From: Hymenobacter terricola
Lineage (GTDB): Bacteria; Bacteroidota; Bacteroidia; Cytophagales; Hymenobacteraceae
Assembly (NCBI RefSeq): GCF_017921975.2
Contig: NZ_JAGEMO020000056.1
Location: 1-42,514 of the forward strand
Length of the DNA: 42,514 nucleotides
Direction: 5' to 3'
Numbering within the stretch: the stretch's first letter is position 1; every line of letters starts with the position of its first letter. Below, piece after piece: positions 17,591-26,272 of this stretch. The notes beneath the pieces are model-generated. The model was given only the letters and a program-made list of their open reading frames with translations, had not been told where the DNA came from and ran no database searches. The position numbers and the translations under genes were made by a program.

Positions 17591-20500
17591 ATGTCAACTC
17601 CCTTACAATTCCCACCTCTTTTACGGTACTGCAAACGCCTGGCGCTCCTGCCCGGGCTGCTGCTGTGCCTGTTTGCCGGCATCGGCACGGCGCGGGCGTC
17701 GGCGGCCCAGCCCATTCTGGAGCAGCCCATCACGCTGCAAGCCACCGACGAACGAATGGCCACGGTGCTGAGCAAGATTGAAGCCCAGGCCAAGGTGCAC
17801 TTTCAGTACAGCCGGCAGCTCATCGGGGCCAGCCGGCGGGTGACGGTGAACGCCGTGGGCCAGCCCCTGGCCCAGCTGCTGAACGACTTGCTGGAGCCGC
17901 TGAAAATCGACTACAAGGTCATTGACGACGGCATTATTCTGCGGCCCGCGGCGGCGCTGGTCGCGCCCGAGGCCCCCGGAGCGCCGGCCGACGCCACGGT
18001 GACGGGCCGCGTGGTCGATGAGAAAGGCGCGGGCCTGCCCGGCGTCAACGTCATCATCAAAGGCGGCACCAACGGTACCCAGACCGACCTGGACGGCAAA
18101 TATTCCATCGCCGTGCCCGACGGCACCACGCTGGTGTTTTCCTTTGTGGGCTACGCGGCGCAGGAAGTGGTGGTGGGCACCCAAACCACGATTAACATCG
18201 CGCTGGCCCCCGATACCAAGGCGCTGAACGAGGTGGTGGTAGTGGGCTACGGCACCCAGCGCCGCCAGGACCTGACCGGCGCCGTGGCCCGCGTGGACGG
18301 CGCCGAAATCGTGAACCAGCCCGTGCAAACGCCCACCCAGGCCCTGCAAGGCAAGGTGGCCGGCGTGCAGATTATCAGCGACGGCACGCCGAACGCACAG
18401 CCCAAAGTGCGCATCCGGGGCACGGGCACGCTGCTGGGCGGGGCCGAGCCGCTGTACGTGGTGGACGGCGTGCAAACGACTGATATCCGCAACCTGAGCA
18501 ATGCCGACATCGCCTCGATTGACGTGCTGAAAGATGCTTCGGCGGCCGCCATTTATGGCGTGCGCGGGGCCAACGGCGTGATTATCGTGACCACGAAACA
18601 GGGCAAGCTGGGCAAGCCGGTGCTGAGCTACAGCGGCACGGTGGGTTTTAAGGAAGCCGCCCACCTGGTGAAGATGGCCGACGCCGGACAGTACACCAAC
18701 TACCTGAAAGACACGGCACCCACGACGGTAATTCCGACCAATCCAGCTTCGACCAACTGGTACGATGAAATCCTGAAGCACGGTACTTACCAGAACCATA
18801 ATCTGGCCGTATCGGGCGCGTCGGAGAACGTGAAATACTACTTCTCGGGCAACCTGCTGCAGGACGACGGCACGGTGATTAACAACAAGTTTCAGCGCCT
18901 GACGGTGCGTTCCAACACGGCGTTTACGCTCTCGGACAAGGTCACGATTAGCTCGAATGCCTCGTTCAGCCACGCCGATACGCGGGCGGTAAACCTGAAC
19001 GCGGCGTACGGCAACGCCTACCGGGCCGCCCCGATTATTCCGAGCAAAGTGAATGGCTTGTACGGCAACACCTCGGCCTTCGGCAACGTGGGCAACCCGG
19101 TGCTGGACATCGAGAAAAATGACAATAAAAGCCTCGACAACCGCTTGCAGGGCAACATTGGCATCGACGTGCGGCCCGTGGAATGGCTCACGCTGCGCTC
19201 GGCCTTCAACGTGGATTTGATGTCGAACAACAACCGCACCTACGACTACCAGTACAACAACGACGGGGCCACGTTCCTCACCACCGGCGGCAACCAGCGC
19301 AACCCGCGCAGCAACCTGGCCGTGACGCAGACCAACGCCTACCGCTACCTCTGGGAAAACACGGCCACCTTCCAGCGCACCTTCAACCAGGACCACAACC
19401 TGACCGTGCTGGCCGGCACCGTGACCGAGGAAGGCATGACCACGCCGCTCTCCGGCGCGCGCAAGGACGTGCCCGCCGACCCCAACCAGTGGTACCTGAA
19501 CACCGGCGACCCCACTTCGGCCATCAACAACCCGGTGGACCCCAACAACCCCGACCCCGGCCTGCCGTCGAAAGACCGCCGCATCTCGTTCCTGGGCCGG
19601 ATTAACTACTCCTACAAGGGCCGCTACCTGCTGACCACCAACCTGCGGCACGATGCCACGTCCAAATTTGCCTCGAACCGGCGCAACGGGTTTTTCCCGT
19701 CGCTGGGCCTGGGCTGGGTGATTTCGGACGAGGATTTCCTGAAGGAGAACAAGACGCTGAGCTTCCTGAAGCTGCGCGCCAGCTACGGCCAGCTCGCCAA
19801 CGACCAGATTCCGGCCAACTCCTACGTGCTGACGGCCAACTCCAACATTCCCTACGTGTTCAACGGCCAGAACGTGCTGGGCGCCACCATCACCCAAATC
19901 AAGGACGGCAACGTGCGCTGGGAAACCACCACGGAATACGACGCGGCCCTGGAATTCGGCTTCCTCGACAACAAGCTGACCGGCGAGGTGACTTACTACG
20001 ACAAGAAAACCACCGATGCGCTGATTCCGATTAACATCCCCGGCATTTTCGGCGACCCCGATAACCAGCTCATTACCAATGCCGCCACCATCACCAACCG
20101 TGGCGTGGAAGCAGCCCTGAACTACCGCGCCGCCATTGGCACCAGCCCCGACTGGAGCTACAACATCGGGGTGAATGCGACTTTCAATAAGAACCGCATT
20201 GCCAACCTGAACGGCGGCCAGGCCTTGTTTGGCGGCACCAACCTGGTGACCAAGTCCGACAACGGCGTGGCGGCTGGCAGCTTCTTCCTGCTCGACGCCA
20301 TCGGCGTGTACCAGAGCACCGACGAAATTGCCAGCGGGCCGCGCTCCACCTTCAACCCCAAGGTGGGCGACCTGAAATACGCCGACACCAACGGCGATGG
20401 CGTGGTGGACTTGAAGGACCGCAGCTACTTCGGCTCGTACCAGCCACCGGTATATTTCGGCATCAACGGCGGGCTGAGCTACCGCAACGTGGACTTCTCC

Positions 20501-20923
20501 TTCGTGTTTTCGGGCAACCTGAACAACAAGGTGTACAATGCCAAAAAGCAGCTCCGCAACGCCATCACCGACAACGTGGAAGCCAGCTTCGCCGACAGCC
20601 GCTGGACGGCCACCAACCACTCCAACACCGACCCCAGCGCCCTCACCCAGAGCATGCCCAACTCCACTTACTTCCTGGAATCGGGCTCCTACCTGCGCCT
20701 CACCAATGTGGTGCTGGGCTTCACGGTGCCCGGCACGGCGCTCGAAAAGGCCCATCTGGCCTCGGTGCGCATCTACGCCGCCGCCCAGAATGTGTTTACG
20801 GCCACCAAGTACACCGGCTTCACGCCGGAGCTGGCCGGCGGGCCGCTCGATTCGGGCATCGAAGCCACCACCTACCCCACCAGCCGCACCGTGACCCTGG
20901 GGCTGAACGTCAACTTCAAATAA
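17591..20923 (+). CDS. SusC/RagA-family TonB-dependent transporter with STN signalling domain
   Basis: The 1110-residue protein has a signal peptide, an STN (secretin/TonB N-terminal) domain at about residues 40-105 (LQATDERMATVLSKIEAQ), a carboxypeptidase-regulatory-like beta-sandwich at about 135-215 (TVTGRVVDEKGAGLPGVNVI), a TonB-box-like LNEVVVVGYGTQRR, a plug (DVLKDASAAAIYGVRGANGV) and a long beta-barrel ending in an aromatic-free strand (TLGLNVNFK). It imports oligosaccharides bound by the SusD partner. The STN domain means it is a signalling transducer that can trigger the adjacent FecR/sigma pair, so transport and induction are linked. ATG 17591 is chosen over 17543, which would add 16 residues ahead of the signal peptide. 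Confidence 0.95.
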   Translation: MSTPLQFPPLLRYCKRLALLPGLLLCLFAGIGTARASAAQPILEQPITLQATDERMATVLSKIEAQAKVHFQYSRQLIGASRRVTVNAVGQPLAQLLNDLLEPLKIDYKVIDDGIILRPAAALVAPEAPGAPADATVTGRVVDEKGAGLPGVNVIIKGGTNGTQTDLDGKYSIAVPDGTTLVFSFVGYAAQEVVVGTQTTINIALAPDTKALNEVVVVGYGTQRRQDLTGAVARVDGAEIVNQPVQTPTQALQGKVAGVQIISDGTPNAQPKVRIRGTGTLLGGAEPLYVVDGVQTTDIRNLSNADIASIDVLKDASAAAIYGVRGANGVIIVTTKQGKLGKPVLSYSGTVGFKEAAHLVKMADAGQYTNYLKDTAPTTVIPTNPASTNWYDEILKHGTYQNHNLAVSGASENVKYYFSGNLLQDDGTVINNKFQRLTVRSNTAFTLSDKVTISSNASFSHADTRAVNLNAAYGNAYRAAPIIPSKVNGLYGNTSAFGNVGNPVLDIEKNDNKSLDNRLQGNIGIDVRPVEWLTLRSAFNVDLMSNNNRTYDYQYNNDGATFLTTGGNQRNPRSNLAVTQTNAYRYLWENTATFQRTFNQDHNLTVLAGTVTEEGMTTPLSGARKDVPADPNQWYLNTGDPTSAINNPVDPNNPDPGLPSKDRRISFLGRINYSYKGRYLLTTNLRHDATSKFASNRRNGFFPSLGLGWVISDEDFLKENKTLSFLKLRASYGQLANDQIPANSYVLTANSNIPYVFNGQNVLGATITQIKDGNVRWETTTEYDAALEFGFLDNKLTGEVTYYDKKTTDALIPINIPGIFGDPDNQLITNAATITNRGVEAALNYRAAIGTSPDWSYNIGVNATFNKNRIANLNGGQALFGGTNLVTKSDNGVAAGSFFLLDAIGVYQSTDEIASGPRSTFNPKVGDLKYADTNGDGVVDLKDRSYFGSYQPPVYFGINGGLSYRNVDFSFVFSGNLNNKVYNAKKQLRNAITDNVEASFADSRWTATNHSNTDPSALTQSMPNSTYFLESGSYLRLTNVVLGFTVPGTALEKAHLASVRIYAAAQNVFTATKYTGFTPELAGGPLDSGIEATTYPTSRTVTLGLNVNFK

Positions 20924-20948
20924 ATCAACAGAACAATAGAAGAACAGC

Positions 20949-21071
20949 AGAACGTCATGCAGAGCGCAGCGAAGCATCTCGCGTGCTACCACTGATTTTT
21001 TCTTAGCGATTGATTTACTGCCACACGCGAGATGCTTCACTTCGCTGCGCTCCGTTCTGCATGACGTTCTG
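20949..21071. repeat. Palindromic repeat family 1, copy A (susC-susD gap)
   Basis: The left arm from 20949 (core AACGTCATGCAGAGCGCAGC) and the right arm 21024-21071 are near-perfect complements, with a short insertion in the right arm, around a ~38-nt AT-rich loop. The same GTCATGC-GAGCG-GAAGCATCTCGC core recurs at 24254-24403 and 42249-42356. It fills most of the 191-bp susC-susD gap and would form a stable RNA hairpin. Confidence 0.85.
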
Positions 21072-21114
21072 TTTTACGTTCCTTCTATTCCCACCAGCAA
21101 TAACCATCAAGCGT

Positions 21115-22668
21115 ATGAAACCACATTTCTCCGCCCTCCCCCGCCGCGCCGGCACGGCCGCGCTGGCCCTGTCGCTGGCCCTCGTCAGCGGCTGTAAAGA
21201 CTACCTCGACGTGCCGCCCCAGGGCCAGCTCAGCGAGGATGCCATCCGCACCGACCCCACCGCCGCCCAGAAGCTGGTCGATGGCGTGTACAACGCCATG
21301 TACCTGGGCGGGTTCGGGCCGGATATCAACGGCCTGCAGTTCGTCATCCTCACCGATATTGCCTCCGATGATGCCGACAAGGGCAGCACGCCCAATGACT
21401 ATGGAGACGCCCTCACCATCGACAACTTCACGCTGACGCCCACCAACGGCACCGTGAACAACGCCTGGAACGGCTACTACGCGGGCATTTCGCGGGCCAA
21501 CCAGGCGCTGGATAAAATCCCGCTCAGCCCCGCTGCCGATGCGGTGAAAAACAACCTGCTGGGCCAGGTGCGCTTCCTGCGCGGTTACTTCTACTTCAAC
21601 CTGGTGCGCCTGTTTGGCGGCGTGCCCAAGCTTGACCGGGTGCCGGCGGCGGCGGAAATCAACAACCCGCAGTTCCAGCAGCGGGCCACGGCGGCCGACA
21701 TCTACGCCTTCATCATCGCCGACCTGCAGTTTGCCGTGGACAACCTGCCGCTGAAAGGCGCCACCGAAACCGGCCGCGCCACCAAAGCCGCCGCCCAGGG
21801 CATGCTGGCCAAGGTGTACCTCTACCAGAAAAATTATCAGAAGGCCTTCGATTTGACGAATGAAATCGTGCAGGGCCGCTCGGGCGCCTACGCCCTTTAC
21901 CCGACTTATGCCGACATCTGGCGCACGGTGGGAGCCAACAGCTCGGAGTCGGTTTTTGAGGTGCAGGCGGGCATCAACGCCTCCTGCGATAACTCAGCCG
22001 TGCAGCTCTACACCGTGAGCCAGGGCCCGCGCTCCGGCGGCCGCGGCGGCTGGGCCGATTTGGGCTTCGGCTTCAACAACCCGACCACCGATTTGGTGAA
22101 TGCCTACGAGCCCAACGACGTGCGCAAGGCCGGCAGCATCATCTTCATCCAGCCCACGGCCCCGGCCGGGCAGCGCTCCACCGGCACGGTGCTCTGGGAC
22201 GGTTTCCGCATCCCGAGCAAGGACTCGGTGGAGAACTTCCGCTACAGCTACAAGGCCTACCACAGCCGCACCAAGGAGGCCAATTGCGGCAACAACGACT
22301 ACCTGCCCAAGAACATCCGCATCCTGCGCTACGGCGAAATCCTGCTCATCCACGCCGAAGCCGCCGCGCAAATCGGCAACACCGCCGCTGCCCAAACCGA
22401 CCTCAACGCCGTGCGCGCCCGTGCCGGCCTGGCCACCAAGCCCGCCACGGTCCCCAACATCTGGCAGGAGCGCCGGGTGGAGCTGGCCCTGGAGCATGAC
22501 CGTTTCTTCGACCTCGTGCGCCAGGAAAGCGTGACGGCCGGCCGCATCGTGCCCATTTTCGCTGCCCAGGGCAAGACGTTCGTGAAGGGCAAGCACGAGA
22601 TTTTCCCGATTCCGCAGGCCCAGATTGACTTGAGCGGCGGGCTGCTGACGCAGAACCCGGGGTACTAA
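21115..22668 (+). CDS. SusD/RagB-family glycan-binding lipoprotein
   Basis: The 517-residue protein starts with a lipoprotein signal (LALVSGCKDYLDVPPQG, Cys 27) and has the SusD start in which DYLDVPPQGQL follows the lipid Cys. Helical TPR-like segments include GQVRFLRGYFYFNLVRLFGG and AAAQGMLAKVYLYQKNYQKA. The C-terminal RagB region has ILRYGEILLIHAEAAAQ and ERRVELALEHDRFFDLVRQ. It should sit on the cell surface as the lid of the SusC barrel and bind the target oligosaccharide. ATG 21115 is the start that places the signal peptide correctly; a longer frame from 21010 reads through the palindromic repeat and is rejected. Confidence 0.95.
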   Translation: MKPHFSALPRRAGTAALALSLALVSGCKDYLDVPPQGQLSEDAIRTDPTAAQKLVDGVYNAMYLGGFGPDINGLQFVILTDIASDDADKGSTPNDYGDALTIDNFTLTPTNGTVNNAWNGYYAGISRANQALDKIPLSPAADAVKNNLLGQVRFLRGYFYFNLVRLFGGVPKLDRVPAAAEINNPQFQQRATAADIYAFIIADLQFAVDNLPLKGATETGRATKAAAQGMLAKVYLYQKNYQKAFDLTNEIVQGRSGAYALYPTYADIWRTVGANSSESVFEVQAGINASCDNSAVQLYTVSQGPRSGGRGGWADLGFGFNNPTTDLVNAYEPNDVRKAGSIIFIQPTAPAGQRSTGTVLWDGFRIPSKDSVENFRYSYKAYHSRTKEANCGNNDYLPKNIRILRYGEILLIHAEAAAQIGNTAAAQTDLNAVRARAGLATKPATVPNIWQERRVELALEHDRFFDLVRQESVTAGRIVPIFAAQGKTFVKGKHEIFPIPQAQIDLSGGLLTQNPGY

Positions 22669-22677
22669 CGTTCTACC

Positions 22678-22855
22678 GGGTCACCTCACCCCCTGGCCCC
22701 CTCTCCCGCGGAGACGGGGACTAGATTTTAGCTCTGGTACAGATTTTCCAGTTTCTATTTTTCACTTCCTGACTCCCCTCAATCAGTCTAAAAACCATAG
22801 ACTAGAACTAGTTCCCCCTCTCCGCGGGAGAGGGGGCCAGGGGGTGAGGTGACCC
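22678..22855. repeat. Palindromic repeat family 2 (susD-GH144 gap)
   Basis: Arms 22678-22724 and 22808-22855 are nearly complementary (core CACCCCCTGGCCCCCTCTCC with CGCGGGAGAGGGGGCCAGGG). They enclose an 83-nt loop. A single half copy lies at 35600-35640, and a short similar piece (CCCCTCTCCGCGGGA, 24301-24315) sits in the loop of repeat copy B. The element fills nearly all of the 194-bp gap and ends 7 bp before the next start codon. Confidence 0.85.
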
Positions 22856-22862
22856 GCATGCG

Positions 22863-24230
22863 ATGAAACCAAAACCTCTATTGCTCCTGCTGCTCCTGCT
22901 GCTGCCCGGCCTGCTCCACGCCCAGCGAAAGCCCGCGCCAAAAAAAGCCCCCGCTCCCACCACCAGATTCGACCCGCGCCAGCGCCCCCGCAGCCTCACC
23001 GATGACCAACTGTTGGACCTGGTGCAGAAGCAAACCTTTCGCTACTTCTGGGATTTCGGCCACCCCGTATCCGGCATGGCGCGGGAGCGCAGCAATGTGG
23101 CCTACGACTACGGCAACGAGGTGGTGACCACCGGCGGCACCGGCTTCGGCATCATGGCCATCATCGTGGCCGCCGACCGCAAGTGGATTACCCGCGAGCA
23201 GGCCGCCACGCGCCTCTACAAAATGGTGCGCTTCCTGGAAAAGGCTGACCAGTTCCACGGCGTATTTCCGCACTGGCTGAACGGCGAAACGGGCAAGGTT
23301 ATCCGCTTCGGCGCGAAAGACGACGGCGGCGACATCGTGGAAACCTCCTTCCTGATGGAAGGCCTGATTTGCGCCCGCCAGTACTTCACCGCCGACACGC
23401 CCGTGGAGCGCGACCTGCGCAACCACATTGGCTGGATGTGGGAAAACGTGGAGTGGAGTTGGCAAACCCAGGGCGGCCAAAACGTACTCTATTGGCATTG
23501 GAGCCCCAACAACGGCTGGAGCATGAACCACCAGATTCACGGCTGGAACGAGTGCCTGATAACCTACGTGCTGGCCGCGTCCTCCCCGAAATACGCCATC
23601 GACAAACCCGTGTATGACCAGGGCTGGGCCGTGGGCCCGGAGTTCAAAAACGGCAAGGAATACTACGGCGTCAAGCTCCCGCTGGGGCCGGATTTGGGCG
23701 GGCCGCTCTTCTTCACGCACTATTCCTTTTTGGGCCTGAACCCCCACGGCCTCAAGGACCAGTACGCCGACTACTGGCAGCAAAACCAGAACCACACGCT
23801 CATCAACTACGCCTACTGCGTCGAGAATCCCAAGCACTACAAAGGCTACGGCCCCAACACCTGGGGCCTCACCGCTTCCGACAGCTACCAGGGCTACGCC
23901 GCCCACAACCCCAAGGAGGATTTGAGCGTGATTTCGCCCACCGCCGCGCTCTCGGCCTTCCCCTACACGCCGGAGCAGTCCATGCGGGCGCTCAAGCATT
24001 TTTACTTTGACCTGGGCGATAAAATCTGGGGCGAATACGGCTTCGTGGATGGCTTCAGCGAGGACCACAACTGGCAGGCTAAGTCGTATCTGGCCATCGA
24101 TGAAGGCCCCATCGTGGGCATGATTGAGAACTACCGCACGGGGCTTTTGTGGAAGCTGTTCATGAGCTCGCCCGACGTGCAGCGCGGGCTGGGCAAGCTG
24201 GGGTTTGAGAGCCCGGCGGTGAAGAAGTAA
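22863..24230 (+). CDS. GH144-like beta-1,2-glucanase (glycoamylase-fold family)
   Basis: The 455-residue protein has a cleavable signal peptide (MKPKPLLLLLLLLLPGLLHA) with no lipobox, so it should be periplasmic or secreted. The mature part matches the putative glucoamylase family (PF10091) that includes GH144: TFRYFWDFGHPVSGMARERS, TTGGTGFGIMAIIVAADRKW, HGVFPHWLNGETG and GGDIVETSFLMEGL. NHQIHGWNECLITYVLA contains an acidic residue (Glu 230) suitable for catalysis. Characterised GH144 members are endo-beta-1,2-glucanases or exo-sophorohydrolases; which applies here is not visible. The gene lies between SusD and a GH43-like gene, with GH3 further on. Two ATGs stand close together (22858 and 22863, different frames); the in-frame one is 22863. 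Confidence 0.78.
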   Translation: MKPKPLLLLLLLLLPGLLHAQRKPAPKKAPAPTTRFDPRQRPRSLTDDQLLDLVQKQTFRYFWDFGHPVSGMARERSNVAYDYGNEVVTTGGTGFGIMAIIVAADRKWITREQAATRLYKMVRFLEKADQFHGVFPHWLNGETGKVIRFGAKDDGGDIVETSFLMEGLICARQYFTADTPVERDLRNHIGWMWENVEWSWQTQGGQNVLYWHWSPNNGWSMNHQIHGWNECLITYVLAASSPKYAIDKPVYDQGWAVGPEFKNGKEYYGVKLPLGPDLGGPLFFTHYSFLGLNPHGLKDQYADYWQQNQNHTLINYAYCVENPKHYKGYGPNTWGLTASDSYQGYAAHNPKEDLSVISPTAALSAFPYTPEQSMRALKHFYFDLGDKIWGEYGFVDGFSEDHNWQAKSYLAIDEGPIVGMIENYRTGLLWKLFMSSPDVQRGLGKLGFESPAVKK

Positions 24231-24253
24231 GGCGATGGAAAGAACGAAAACAG

Positions 24254-24403
24254 ACCGTCATGTTGAGCGCAGCGAAGCATCTCGCCCGCTTCGCCAGGCT
24301 CCCCTCTCCGCGGGACTCTGCGTATCAAGCAAATGCGGGCCGGGGGGGAGGTCCCCCGTCAGGCGAAGCGGTCGAGATGCTTTGGCTACGCTCAGCATGA
24401 CGT
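24254..24403. repeat. Palindromic repeat family 1, copy B, overlapping the next start codon
   Basis: Arms 24254-24295 and 24360-24403 pair (GTCATGTTGAGCGCAGCGAA with GGCTACGCTCAGCATGAC and flanks). The loop holds a small G-rich hairpin and a piece of repeat family 2. The ATG at 24397 that starts the GH43-like protein is the terminal GCATGACG of the right arm. Confidence 0.8.
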
Positions 24404-26142
24404 TTTTCTTTCTCCTCACTCTTCTTAGCCTAACCGCCCACGCACAGTCCAAAATCACCCCGCGCCCCACGTACTGCAACCCGCTCAACCTCGACTACGG
24501 CTACACGCCCATCCCCGATTTCGCCACCGCCGGCCGGCACCGCGCCACTGCCGACCCGGTCATCACTCGCTACAAGGGAGATTATTACCTGTTTTCCACC
24601 AACCAATGGGGCTACTGGTGGAGCCACGATTTGAACCACTGGAAGTTCATCGCCCGCCACTTCCTCCGCCCCGAGCACAAGGTGTATGACGACCTCTGCG
24701 CCCCGGCCGTGTTCGTGCTCGGCGATACGCTGCTGGTTTACGGCTCGACGCACGAGAAGAATTTTCCCATCTGGATGAGCACCAACCCCAAAGTCGATGA
24801 CTGGAAAGAAGCCATCCACGACTTCCAGATTGGCGCCTGGGACCCCGACTTTTTCCTCGACACCGACGGAAAATTATACCTCTACTGGGGCAGCAGCAAT
24901 AGCCTGCCGCTCTACGGCCAGCAAATCAGCCGCAAAACCTTCCAGCCCATCGGCGAGCCCAAAATTATGTTCGGGCTCAATGACCAGCAGTTCGGCTGGC
25001 AGCGCTTCGGCGAATACCTGGACAACACCTTCCTCGACCCGTTCATGGAAGGCGCCTGGATGACCAAGCACGGCGGTAAATACTACCTCCAATACGGCGC
25101 GCCCGGCACCGAATTCAGCGGCTACGCCGACGGCGTGCAGGTGGCCGACGCGCCGCTGGGCCCGTTCACGCCGCAGCCGCACAACCCGTTTGCCTACAAG
25201 CCGGGCGGCTTCGCGCGCGGCGCGGGCCACGGCAACACCTTCCAGGATGCATGGGACAACTGGTGGCACGTTTCCACGATGGTCATCAACATAAAAAACA
25301 ACTTTGAGCGCCGCCTCGGCCTCTGGCCCGCCGGCTTCGATGCCGAGGGCACGCTCTACACCAACACCGCTTTCGGCGACTATCCGCACTACCTGCCCAC
25401 CGGCCCCGCCGACCACCTCCAGCCGCAGTTCACCGGCTGGATGCTGCTCAACTACCAGCGCCCGGTGCAGGTGTCGAGCACCCTCGGCGGCTACCTGCCA
25501 AATTATGCCGTGGACGAAAGCATCAAGACCTACTGGAGCGCCGCCACGGCCAACCCCGGCGAGTTTATCCAGACCGACCTCGGCAGCCTAAGCACCGTGC
25601 GCGCCATCCAAATCAACTACGCCGACCAGGACGCCGAATTCCTGGGCAAGTCGAAAGGGGTGTTTCATCAGTACAAGCTTTACAGCTCGCTGGATGGCAA
25701 AACCTGGAAAATTCTGGTCGATAAAAGCCGGAACAAAACCGACGTGCCGCACGACTACATCGAGCTGCCCGCGCCGGTAAAAACCCGTTTCATCAAGCTC
25801 GAAAACGGACACATGCCCACCGGCAAATTCGCCATCAGCGGCCTGCGCGTCTTTGGCCTCGGCAGCGGCACGAAGCCGGCAAGCGTAAAGAATTTCGTAG
25901 TCTTGCGCACCGAAAAAGACAAGCGCAGCGCCTGGCTCCGCTGGGCGCCGGTCGACGGCGCCTACGCCTACAACATTTACACCGGCCTCGCGCCCGACAA
26001 GCTCTACTCCTGCATCATGGTGCACAGCGCCAACGACTACACCTTCAAAGGCATGGACAAGGACCGGCCCTATTATTTCACCATCGAAGCCATCAACGAA
26101 AACGGCGTTTCGGCCCGCACGCCGGTGATGCTGGCAAAGTAG
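24397..26142 (+). CDS. GH43-like glycoside hydrolase with F5/8C and fibronectin type III modules
   Basis: The 581-residue secreted protein has a signal peptide ending SLTAHAQ. The five-bladed propeller catalytic domain spans about residues 25-340, with the three acids of clan GH-F in place: Asp 53 (TADPVITRYKGDYYLF), Asp 149/151 (GAWDPDFFLDTDGKLYLYWG) and Glu 218 (DPFMEGAWMTKHGGKYY). A discoidin/F5-8C domain follows (about 350-490, with YAVDESIKTYWSAA and FIQTDLGSLSTVRAIQINY), then a FnIII domain (about 492-581). GH43 enzymes remove arabinose, xylose or galactose, so the substrate may carry side chains. ATG 24397 is chosen because the longer frame from 24235 translates the palindromic repeat. 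The subfamily cannot be named from the sequence alone. Confidence 0.82.
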   Translation: MTFFFLLTLLSLTAHAQSKITPRPTYCNPLNLDYGYTPIPDFATAGRHRATADPVITRYKGDYYLFSTNQWGYWWSHDLNHWKFIARHFLRPEHKVYDDLCAPAVFVLGDTLLVYGSTHEKNFPIWMSTNPKVDDWKEAIHDFQIGAWDPDFFLDTDGKLYLYWGSSNSLPLYGQQISRKTFQPIGEPKIMFGLNDQQFGWQRFGEYLDNTFLDPFMEGAWMTKHGGKYYLQYGAPGTEFSGYADGVQVADAPLGPFTPQPHNPFAYKPGGFARGAGHGNTFQDAWDNWWHVSTMVINIKNNFERRLGLWPAGFDAEGTLYTNTAFGDYPHYLPTGPADHLQPQFTGWMLLNYQRPVQVSSTLGGYLPNYAVDESIKTYWSAATANPGEFIQTDLGSLSTVRAIQINYADQDAEFLGKSKGVFHQYKLYSSLDGKTWKILVDKSRNKTDVPHDYIELPAPVKTRFIKLENGHMPTGKFAISGLRVFGLGSGTKPASVKNFVVLRTEKDKRSAWLRWAPVDGAYAYNIYTGLAPDKLYSCIMVHSANDYTFKGMDKDRPYYFTIEAINENGVSARTPVMLAK

Positions 26143-26243
26143 AGACGCCTAATTGCGTCTCTACTTTGAACAAATCGGAACCGCGCTATCGGTATCGTGC
26201 CGTCATTACTGTTCAACGACGAGACGCAATTAGGCGTCTCTAC
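26139..26243. repeat. Palindromic repeat family 3 (GH43-GH3 gap)
   Basis: GTAGAGACGCCTAATTGCGT at 26139 and its complement at 26221-26243 form perfect 23-nt arms around a 59-nt loop. Each arm is itself a palindrome (GAGACGC/GCGTCTC). The TAG stop codon of the GH43-like gene (26140-26142) is part of the left arm. Confidence 0.85.
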
Positions 26244-26272
26244 ATCGTTCTAACTATACACTTACGCTTCCC

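Noticed and set aside
17621..21040. A very long minus-strand open frame opposite susC
   Set aside because: His/Val/Gly-rich shadow of the high-GC susC codons; the plus strand has clear SusC domains.
20949..21071. Copy A as an ordinary intrinsic terminator of susC
   Set aside because: The hairpin is not followed by a T-run and susD depends on read-through, so a plain terminator is unlikely.
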